Assembly (NCBI RefSeq): GCF_000178475.1
Contig: NZ_ADNY01000035.1
Span: 1-40,683 of the forward strand
DNA length: 40,683 nt
DNA from: Lactobacillus amylolyticus DSM 11664
Lineage (GTDB): Bacteria > Bacillota > Bacilli > Lactobacillales > Lactobacillaceae
Direction: 5' to 3'
Part shown: positions 34,608 through 40,683 of the stretch, one piece after another
How the letters are laid out: each line of letters begins with the position of its first letter
Position numbering within the stretch: the first letter of the stretch is position 1
The notes under the pieces: generated by a model
Database searches by the model: none
What the model was told of the DNA's origin: nothing
Seen by the model: only the letters and a program-made list of their open reading frames with translations
Made by a program: the position numbers and the translations under genes

Positions 34608-35993
34608 CTACTTTCCTAAACAGAATTGACTAAACAGGGCGTTAACCAGTTCATCAGGTGCACTATCACCAGTAATTTCGCCTAACGTATCCCATGCACC
34701 ATTGAAATCAATTTGGGCAATATCAACAGGCACGCCATCTTCTACTGCTTTAACTACATCTTGCAGCTGTTTCTTAGCCTTGGCCAATAAACCAGCTTGG
34801 CGCTGATTAGTAACCATAATTTGATCATTGGAGTTGGTAATTCCTGAGAAGAACATCTTTTTGATTAAATCTTCTAATTCATCCAGATTAGTCTCTTTCA
34901 AAATTGAAGTTGAAACCACTTCGCTTCCAGTTGAATCATGCATCCCTTTGGCGGTTAATTTTTGACCTAAATCCATTTTATTCAAGATGATAATTCGTTT
35001 CTTGTTTTCTGTTTCTTTAAGCAAAGTCTTGTCTTCATCGGTTAATTCTTGACTGCCATCGAGCAAAAGCAAAACTAAATCGGCCTGTTTAAGTGCTTTT
35101 TGTGAACGTTCAACTCCGATTTTTTCAACTTTATCATCAGTATGGTGAATGCCGGCAGTATCAATTAATTTAAGTGGAACGCTATTAACTGAAATATATT
35201 CTTCAAGCGTATCACGAGTAGTTCCGGCAACATCAGTTACGATAGCCTTGTCGCTTTGCGTCAAATAATTCAAAAGGGAAGACTTACCTACGTTTGGACG
35301 GCCTACAATCGCTGTAGCCAAGCCATTGCGCAAAATCGTCCCTTCCTGTGCTGTTTTTAACAAACGATCAATTTTTTGAATTACATTTTTAGAAGTATCG
35401 GCCATTTGTTTGGCAGTTACCTGGTCGGCATCATATTCAGGATAATCAATATTAACCTCAACATTGGCAAGAGTATCCAGAATTTCTTTTCTCATTGCAC
35501 GAATTTTATGCATCAGGCCGCCAGCTAATTGACCAACTGCCACCTGACGAGCTTTATCAGTTTTAGCCCGCACGATATCCATTACGCTTTCAGCTTGGGT
35601 TAAATCAATTCTGCCGTTAACAAATGCTCGCTTAGTAAATTCACCCGGATCAGCCATTCTAGCACCATGTGCCAACAACAATTGCAAAACATGATTAGTA
35701 ACTACGATGCCACCGTGACAATTAATTTCAATAATGTCTTCACGCGTAAAAGTTTTTGGCGCTCTCAAGACCGTTACCATTGCTTCATCAATTGTCTTAT
35801 TAGTATCCGGATCAATGATATGACCGTAATGGATAGTATGAGTTGGTACTTTAGTCAAATCAGCACCTTTAAATACTTGATTAGCAATTTTAACTGCATC
35901 TTCACCAGACATTCGTACAATTGAAATTCCACCTTCACCAATCGGTGTTGAAATAGCAGCAATCGTATCGAATTCAGTTAAAGTTTGAGCCAT
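34608..35993 (-). CDS. mnmE: tRNA modification GTPase MnmE
   Basis: GTPase partner of MnmG. The 461 residues include the N-terminal formyl-tetrahydrofolate-binding domain ([15 protein letters not shown]), and an inserted G domain with [24 protein letters not shown] and NKMD. The C-terminal FCLGK motif carries the conserved cysteine. ATG 35993 follows AGGGA. A terminator-like hairpin lies between yidC and this gene, so it may have its own promoter or depend on read-through from the rpmH-yidC message. Confidence 0.97.
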   Translation of the reverse strand: MAQTLTEFDTIAAISTPIGEGGISIVRMSGEDAVKIANQVFKGADLTKVPTHTIHYGHIIDPDTNKTIDEAMVTVLRAPKTFTREDIIEINCHGGIVVTNHVLQLLLAHGARMADPGEFTKRAFVNGRIDLTQAESVMDIVRAKTDKARQVAVGQLAGGLMHKIRAMRKEILDTLANVEVNIDYPEYDADQVTAKQMADTSKNVIQKIDRLLKTAQEGTILRNGLATAIVGRPNVGKSSLLNYLTQSDKAIVTDVAGTTRDTLEEYISVNSVPLKLIDTAGIHHTDDKVEKIGVERSQKALKQADLVLLLLDGSQELTDEDKTLLKETENKKRIIILNKMDLGQKLTAKGMHDSTGSEVVSTSILKETNLDELEDLIKKMFFSGITNSNDQIMVTNQRQAGLLAKAKKQLQDVVKAVEDGVPVDIAQIDFNGAWDTLGEITGDSAPDELVNALFSQFCLGK

Positions 35994-36016
35994 CTTAATC
36001 CCTGTTCCTTTTTCAA

Positions 36017-36069
36017 TAAAAAAAGTGCATTATACCACCATGATTGATCACGATGGATAAAGCACTTTG
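36017..36069 (-). terminator. Terminator-like hairpin between yidC and mnmE
   Basis: AAAGTGC (36022-36028) pairs with GCACTTT (36062-36068), with further inner pairs (TAT/ATA, CCAT/ATGG). An A-run on the plus strand gives TTTTTTTATT at the minus-strand 3' side. Confidence 0.8.
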
Positions 36070-36104
36070 ACTACTTTATCTAAAAATGATTTTAGACGAA
36101 ATAT

Positions 36105-36974
36105 TTATTTTTTGCGTCCTAAACGCTTATAAGCTTTTCTAATGCGATGCTTGCGCTCACGTTCAGCTGTAACCTTTGCTTCTTGTTCACGCTTATATTT
36201 AATAGGGTTTTGCAAGAAGAAAGTTTGAACTGCCTGGAAGAGGTTAGAAATAACCCAGTACAAGGTAATAGCTGATTGGAAACCAATTGCCACTGCACCA
36301 ACCATGATTGACATTCCATATGTCATGAACTTAGTCATCCCGTTTTGGGCTGACTTAGGTGTTGATATTTGACTAATATAGGTTGAAAGGAAAGTGAAAA
36401 CCATCGCCAAAATCGGCATGATATAGTAAGGGTCCGGTTTCCCAAGGTCCATCCATAAGAAATGTCCATTTTGCAGTTGTGGCGTCCGCAAAATTGCCAT
36501 GTACAAAGCATACATAACAGGCAACTGAATTAATAACGGAAGACAACCAGTATATGGATTTACTCCAGCTTCCTTATAAAGCTTATTAGTTTCTTGTGAT
36601 AATAATTGTCTAGATTCTGTATCACGTCCAGGATATTTCTTACGTAACGCATCAACTTGTGGTTGAATTTGCTGCATCTTGGTAGAACTTCTGATTGAAA
36701 TAGCATTCAGAGGTAAAAGGATAATCCGGACAAGAATGGTAAAGACGATAATCGTCACTCCATAATTGTTCCCCATTAATTTAGCAAGCCACAACAAGAA
36801 TGCGGAAACGTAATAAATGATCCAGCGATCCCACCAATTTCCACTTGTATGAGAAACAGGTGCTTGGTGAGTGCCACTCGTTGGAGCACACCCAACCAAA
36901 ACAACAGCAATCGAAATTACTGCCAGGACAGCTAATAGACGCTTGACATTTCTTTTAGTCAGAATGTCTTTCAC
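36105..36974 (-). CDS. yidC: Membrane protein insertase YidC/OxaA (lipoprotein form)
   Basis: Inserts membrane proteins with or without SecYEG. From GTG 36974 it has 289 residues; the start is chosen because GAGGA (36987-36983) precedes it by eight bases, while the earlier in-frame ATGs at 37010 and 36995 lack such a site. A lipoprotein signal peptide ends with VVLVGC (C29). The five-helix YidC core contains [22 protein letters not shown] with the conserved groove Arg, and [20 protein letters not shown]. The tail is strongly basic, as expected for ribosome contact. It overlaps the rnpA 3' end by 20 bp, so the genes are translationally coupled. Confidence 0.94.
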   Translation of the reverse strand: MKDILTKRNVKRLLAVLAVISIAVVLVGCAPTSGTHQAPVSHTSGNWWDRWIIYYVSAFLLWLAKLMGNNYGVTIIVFTILVRIILLPLNAISIRSSTKMQQIQPQVDALRKKYPGRDTESRQLLSQETNKLYKEAGVNPYTGCLPLLIQLPVMYALYMAILRTPQLQNGHFLWMDLGKPDPYYIMPILAMVFTFLSTYISQISTPKSAQNGMTKFMTYGMSIMVGAVAIGFQSAITLYWVISNLFQAVQTFFLQNPIKYKREQEAKVTAERERKHRIRKAYKRLGRKK

Positions 36975-37344
36975 TCTTATTTTCCTCAATTCCATCCGGC
37001 ATCTTTTCAATGACGTGAGCCAAGGTCAAGGCATGAATTAAATTTTTGCGCACCTCAGTCATGTCAAAATTGCGAGCGTAGGGCCTCGTAATTACCAGAA
37101 AATCAATATGCGGATCAATTTCTGTTTTATATTCAGTAATTACCGCCCGAATGTAACGCTTGAGTCGATTTCGAATAACGGCAGTATGTCCGACCTTCTT
37201 GCCGACAGAAATGCCCACTCGGAAGTGTTTGTTTTCTGTTTTTTCTATTTTATAGATGACAAAAGCCCGATTAGCGACAGATTCGCCAGCTTTAAATACA
37301 TGCTGAAAATCCTTTTCAGATTTTACACGATAAGATTTTCTCAA
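36955..37344 (-). CDS. rnpA: Ribonuclease P protein component
   Basis: Basic 129-residue protein that assists RNase P RNA in tRNA 5' processing. It starts [16 protein letters not shown] and contains [13 protein letters not shown] and the signature [15 protein letters not shown]. The start is TTG 37344; family members begin at this MRKSYRVK point, and the ribosome binding site is weak. The C-terminus is somewhat longer than the usual 115-120 residues, with an acidic end that overlaps yidC. It follows rpmH after 53 bp. Confidence 0.93.
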   Translation of the reverse strand: MRKSYRVKSEKDFQHVFKAGESVANRAFVIYKIEKTENKHFRVGISVGKKVGHTAVIRNRLKRYIRAVITEYKTEIDPHIDFLVITRPYARNFDMTEVRKNLIHALTLAHVIEKMPDGIEENKSERHSD

Positions 37345-37373
37345 AACGTTTCATTCCACTCTAGTAGACTAAA

Positions 37374-37399
37374 AAAACCACTGGGATTTCAGTGGTTTT
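37374..37399 (-). terminator. Hairpin between rpmH and rnpA (attenuator-like)
   Basis: Ten-bp perfect stem AAAACCACTG/CAGTGGTTTT with a six-base loop, followed on the minus strand by seven T residues. It touches the rpmH stop codon and would reduce rnpA transcription relative to rpmH. Confidence 0.85.
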
Positions 37400-37538
37400 A
37401 AGCAGATAAGACTTTTCTACCCTTTGCACGGCGTCTTGCTAAAACCTTACGGCCACTAGATGTGCTCATACGCTTCATAAAACCATGAACGCGTGAACGG
37501 TGACGCTTCTTAGGTTGGTAAGTTCTCTTAGTTGACAT
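37398..37538 (-). CDS. rpmH: Ribosomal protein L34
   Basis: A 46-residue very basic protein, [20 protein letters not shown] at the start and [17 protein letters not shown] at the end, typical of bL34. ATG 37538 is preceded by GGAGGTG. It is the first gene of the minus-strand rpmH-rnpA-yidC block left of the origin. Confidence 0.97.
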   Translation of the reverse strand: MSTKRTYQPKKRHRSRVHGFMKRMSTSSGRKVLARRRAKGRKVLSA

Positions 37539-37585
37539 AAAATGCACCTCCAATATTCATGTGCTAACTGCACAATTTCTTATTT

Positions 37586-37614
37586 AGAATAGCATGTTTA
37601 ATCAAAATTGCCAA
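37586..37614 (-). promoter_or_regulatory. rpmH promoter
   Basis: On the minus strand TTGGCA (37614-37609), 17-nt spacer, TATTCT (37591-37586), about 48 bp before rpmH. A small inverted repeat GTGC/GCAC lies in the leader. Confidence 0.7.
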
Positions 37615-37665
37615 GGGCTAAGCCCAAAAAAGACGCAAGCCAAGGCCGATTTTTCTTGTTAAGAA

Positions 37666-37943
37666 TGTGGATAAAGTTCTGTAAAAGTTTTCCACAAAAA
37701 GAAAGGCACAAAGAAATTCCCAGTCTTTTCCACAACTCACACCATGTTCAAAAATAAATTCACAGCCTGTGGATACTTTATATAAAAAAGTGGTTGGTTT
37801 ACTATCAAATCAATAAAAAATATACACAGCTGAGCTGTTAAAAACTCAAGCTGTTCAAATATGCACACAAGAAATTAAAAATAGATTAAAGAAATAATCC
37901 ACAGCCTGTAGATTCTGAATTACTGTTTTGCACTTGTGGAAAA
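37666..37943. other. oriC, upstream DnaA-box cluster
   Basis: The rpmH-dnaA gap holds many DnaA boxes (TTATNCACA or variants). They include TGTGGATAA (37666-37674, perfect), TTTTCCACA (37688-37696 and 37726-37734), TGTGGATAC (37768-37776), ATATACACA (37820-37828), ATATGCACA (37859-37867), TAATCCACA (37895-37903) and TGTGGAAAA (37935-37943). Gene orientation flips here: minus-strand genes to the left and plus-strand dnaA-dnaN to the right, as expected for bidirectional replication. Confidence 0.92.
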
Positions 37944-37957
37944 CTTATATTTAAAAT
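37928..37957 (+). promoter_or_regulatory. dnaA promoter
   Basis: TTGCAC (37928-37933), 18-nt spacer, TAAAAT (37952-37957). A DnaA box (37935-37943) lies in the spacer, suggesting autorepression. Confidence 0.65.
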
Positions 37958-37996
37958 GATAAAATAAATTTGCTTTATTTATTGGGGGAATTTATT

Positions 37997-39361
37997 TTGT
38001 TCGATATTGATAAATTTTGGCAGCACTTCAATGATGAAATGCGCGAGCGTTTTAATGAAGTTGCTTACAATGCATGGTTTAAAAATACAAAACCTCTTTC
38101 ATATGACAAAAATAGTCATGAATTAAAAATTGCCGTTCAAAACCCTGTCTCAAAGGGCTACTGGGAAAAGAACCTTTCTTCGCAATTAATTCAATCAGCC
38201 TATGGCTATGCAGGAATTGAAATTTTGCCTACTTTTCAAATAGAAGGTGATACTGGTCCTGAGAGAATTGTTACTCCAGAACCACGCCATGAAATTCAGC
38301 AAAATATTCCTCAACCACGTCAAGATGAATTTGCTAAGGATTTAAAATTAAACGACAAATATACTTTTGATAATTTTGTTCAAGGTGAAGGAAACAAATT
38401 AGCTGCCGGTGCTGCTTTAGCTGTTGCTGATAGCCCCGGAAGTTTTTACAATCCACTATTTATTTTTGGTGGCGTAGGTTTAGGTAAAACTCACTTGATG
38501 CAGGCCATCGGTCATCAGATGCTGGCTGAGCGTCCTAATGCTAAAATAGTCTACATTCAAAGTGAAACTTTCGTTAACGATTTTATTAATTCAATCAAAA
38601 ATAAAACGCAGGATCAATTCCGTGAAAAATACAGAACCTGCGACTTATTGTTGGTTGATGATATTCAATTTTTTGCTAAAAAAGAAGGGATTCAAGAAGA
38701 ATTCTTCCATACTTTTGAAACGCTCTACAACGATCAAAAGCAAATTGTCATGACCAGTGATCGACTTCCGACAGAAATTCCTGATTTATCAGAAAGATTG
38801 GTTTCCAGATTTACTTGGGGTCTGCAAGTCGAAATTACACCACCTGATCTTGAAACTAGAATTGCAATTCTCCGTAAAAAGGCAGAAGCTGATGGCTTGA
38901 CAATTGACGACAACACCTTGGACTACATTGCTTCTCAAGTCGATACCAATATCCGTGAACTTGAAGGCGCTCTGGTAAAAGTAGAAGCTCATGCCACAAT
39001 TGAAAAAGAAGACATCAATGTAAATCTGGCACGTGATGCTCTGGCAGATCTTAAGCTGGTACAAAAGAATCGAGGTTTGCAAATCTCTAAGATTCAAGAA
39101 GTGGTTGCCAATTATTTCCAGACATCAATTGCAGAATTGAAAGGTAAGAAGCGGGTAAGGCAAATCGTTGTACCGCGGCAAGTCGCAATGTATCTTTCAC
39201 GTGAGTTAACCGATGCCAGTCTGCCAAAAATTGGTCAGGAATTCGGCGGGAAAGATCATACGACAGTAATGCACGCCTATGAGAAAATCCAGCAGCAAAT
39301 TAAAACTGATGCTGATATCAAATCCGCTATTTTTGATTTACGGCAAATGCTTGATCGCTAA
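37997..39361 (+). CDS. dnaA: Chromosomal replication initiator DnaA
   Basis: AAA+ initiator that binds DnaA boxes and unwinds oriC. From TTG 37997 it has 454 residues. Domain I starts FDIDKFWQHFN; domain III has Walker A GGVGLGKT (158-165) and LLVDDIQFF; domain IV carries the DNA-binding signature GKDHTTVMHAYEK. TTG is preferred because GGGGG (37984-37988) precedes it by eight bases and relatives begin with MFD; the open frame extends nine codons further, through that Shine-Dalgarno site, to another TTG at 37970. DnaA boxes flank the gene on both sides. Confidence 0.97.
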   Translation: MFDIDKFWQHFNDEMRERFNEVAYNAWFKNTKPLSYDKNSHELKIAVQNPVSKGYWEKNLSSQLIQSAYGYAGIEILPTFQIEGDTGPERIVTPEPRHEIQQNIPQPRQDEFAKDLKLNDKYTFDNFVQGEGNKLAAGAALAVADSPGSFYNPLFIFGGVGLGKTHLMQAIGHQMLAERPNAKIVYIQSETFVNDFINSIKNKTQDQFREKYRTCDLLLVDDIQFFAKKEGIQEEFFHTFETLYNDQKQIVMTSDRLPTEIPDLSERLVSRFTWGLQVEITPPDLETRIAILRKKAEADGLTIDDNTLDYIASQVDTNIRELEGALVKVEAHATIEKEDINVNLARDALADLKLVQKNRGLQISKIQEVVANYFQTSIAELKGKKRVRQIVVPRQVAMYLSRELTDASLPKIGQEFGGKDHTTVMHAYEKIQQQIKTDADIKSAIFDLRQMLDR

Positions 39362-39364
39362 AAG

Positions 39365-39503
39365 TTATCCACTGTGGAAAACTTTTTGATTTTTACACAT
39401 TTTGTTAACTGACATAATTCCGTTATCTTAAGGATTCTTAGAGTTTTCAACATAAAACACAGGACCTACTACTACTAATTAATTAAATATATAATTAATA
39501 AAG
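39365..39503. other. oriC, downstream DnaA boxes, DnaA-trio and AT-rich unwinding element
   Basis: After dnaA come TTATCCACT (39365-39373) and TGTGGAAAA (39373-39381) as an inverted pair, then TTTTACACA (39391-39399), TTTTCAACA (39444-39452) and TAAAACACA (39453-39461). A short GC-richer GGACC leads to repeated trinucleotides CCTACTACTACTAA (39465-39478), matching the DnaA-trio layout described in B. subtilis, then an AT-only stretch to about 39500. The inverted pair with the following T-run may also end dnaA transcription. Confidence 0.85.
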
Positions 39504-39532
39504 AAAACGTACCTGAAAAACAGGAGGCAATA

Positions 39533-40663
39533 ATGAAATTTACAATCAATAGAAATTTGTTCATCGAAAATTTGAACAATGTAATGCGAGCAATTTCTTC
39601 TAGAGCAACTATTCCAATTTTGAGCGGTATCAAATTAGATTTATCAGAAGACCAATTGGTTCTTACTGGTAGTGATACTGATATCTCTATTGAAATTAAA
39701 ATTCCAGTAAGTGAAGACTTAAGTGTAGAATCTACAGGTTCAATTGTTTTACCAGCACGGTTCTTTAGTGAAATTGTTAAAAAACTTCCAGGTAAAGATT
39801 TTTCATTTGAAGTAAAGGAAAGTTTTCAAACTAAGATTTCTTCAGAAAACAGTGAATTTACAATCAATGGTCTAGATGCAAACAATTATCCTAGATTACC
39901 TGAAATTCCAGAAGAATCTTCATTTACAATTGCAGGCAAAATTTTGCGTGAAATTATTAATGAAACTCAATTCGCTGTTGCTACTCAAGAAAGTCGATTG
40001 GTTTTGAGTGGGGTTCACTTTACTTTTAGTCCTGATTCAATTAAGGCTGTTGCAACCGACTCACACCGATTGTCAGAAAGAACCATTGCTTTAGAAAACG
40101 GACCACAAACTAAGACAGATTTGATTATTCCAGGTAAAAGTTTGCAAGAACTTTCAAGAATTATTGGTGAGGCAGATCCAGAAGTTAAAGTTTGTCCAGG
40201 CGATAATCAAGTACTTTGCCGCATTGGCAATATTGCCTTCTATTCAAGACTGCTTGATGGCAATTATCCTGATACTGATCGTTTGCTTCCAACTGAAAGT
40301 ACAACTAGTGTTGAATTTGATTTAGCAGATCTTTCAAGTGCCCTTGATCGTGCAAGTTTGTTAACTCATGCTGGCCGTAATAACGTTGTCAACTTAAATT
40401 TGGATACCGAAAATGGAAAAGTGAAATTAACGGGTACATCAGCTGAAATTGGTAACGTTGAAGAAGACGTTAACTTTAAGAATCTTGATGGTAAGAATTT
40501 GACGATTTCATTTAATCCTGATTATTTGCGGGATGCATTACGTGCGTCAGTTACGGATGCTATTGTCATGAAATTTACGCAACCACTTCGTCCGTTTACT
40601 GTTACGCCAAACAAAGACGATGTTCAATTCATTCAATTAATTACGCCAGTCAGAACTTTTTAA
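39533..40663 (+). CDS. dnaN: DNA polymerase III beta subunit (sliding clamp)
   Basis: A 376-residue ring-forming processivity clamp with three repeated domains: KFTINRNLFIENLNNVMRAI at the start, ATDSHRLSERTI in domain 2, and the C-terminal FIQLITPVRTF that closes the peptide-binding pocket. ATG 39533 follows CAGGAGG. It follows dnaA after the unwinding element, the standard order. The stop lies 18 bp before the window end, and nothing further is coded there. Confidence 0.98.
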   Translation: MKFTINRNLFIENLNNVMRAISSRATIPILSGIKLDLSEDQLVLTGSDTDISIEIKIPVSEDLSVESTGSIVLPARFFSEIVKKLPGKDFSFEVKESFQTKISSENSEFTINGLDANNYPRLPEIPEESSFTIAGKILREIINETQFAVATQESRLVLSGVHFTFSPDSIKAVATDSHRLSERTIALENGPQTKTDLIIPGKSLQELSRIIGEADPEVKVCPGDNQVLCRIGNIAFYSRLLDGNYPDTDRLLPTESTTSVEFDLADLSSALDRASLLTHAGRNNVVNLNLDTENGKVKLTGTSAEIGNVEEDVNFKNLDGKNLTISFNPDYLRDALRASVTDAIVMKFTQPLRPFTVTPNKDDVQFIQLITPVRTF

Positions 40664-40683
40664 ATAATTATCAATTTCGAAAT

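Noticed and set aside
37540..37996. Repeated short A/T-rich units near rpmH-dnaA as a CRISPR or satellite repeat
   Set aside because: The recurring 9-mers are DnaA boxes in both orientations with irregular spacing, as expected for oriC.

Overview
The window is a low-GC Gram-positive chromosome segment ending at the replication origin. Gene content and order point to a Lactobacillus of the acidophilus/delbrueckii group: rpmH-rnpA-yidC-mnmE-mnmG lies left of oriC and dnaA-dnaN right of it, and there are tandem deoxyadenosine/deoxyguanosine kinases, pyruvate oxidase, helveticin J-like sequence, and frequent TTG/GTG starts behind strong Shine-Dalgarno sites. The species is not assigned. No rRNA, tRNA, CRISPR array, insertion sequence or prophage was seen.

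Layout. 1-8.3 kb: a pyrrolidone-carboxylate peptidase cut by the left edge, a CPBP membrane protease, a DUF218 membrane protein, a fused ABC ATPase/FtsX permease, an aldo/keto reductase, nagB behind a promoter with two NagR-like operators, and two deoxynucleoside kinases behind a likely NrdR-box pair. 8.3-14.6 kb: a GRP sugar transporter, then three paralogous AzgA/NCS2 purine permeases, each preceded by PurR-box-like CGAA sites, with a MerR-type regulator (membrane segments plus zinc ribbon) divergent from the third. 14.7-18.4 kb: a decayed helveticin J-like bacteriocin gene and a copY-cupA-copA copper operon in which copY has an in-frame UGA. 18.4-23.5 kb: an amino-acid permease divergent from an Orn/Lys/Arg decarboxylase and a PLP-dependent methionine gamma-lyase-family protein. 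23.7-27.2 kb: a MurNAc catabolic locus (RpiR/MurR regulator, EIIB and EIIC split by an in-frame TAG, murQ) with repeated palindromic operators and a cre site. 27.3-32.7 kb: a ClC transporter, gnd and pox, the last behind cre-like sites. 32.7-40.7 kb: mnmG, mnmE, yidC, rnpA and rpmH on the minus strand, oriC with DnaA boxes on both sides of dnaA, a DnaA-trio/AT-rich unwinding element, then dnaN.

How it fits together. Much of the segment handles nucleobases, deoxynucleosides, amino sugars and overflow metabolism, and most of these units have a recognisable cis-regulatory site. Three loci carry lesions: copY (UGA), the MurNAc PTS gene (TAG) and the helveticin-like gene (several stops and frame changes). 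These could be real strain-level decay or, for the two single stops, sequencing error. I found no clearly new multi-gene system. The most interesting signals are the NrdR-like box pair before the deoxynucleoside kinases, the membrane/zinc-ribbon MerR protein, the two single-codon interruptions, and a perfect 22-bp palindrome abutting the gnd stop codon.
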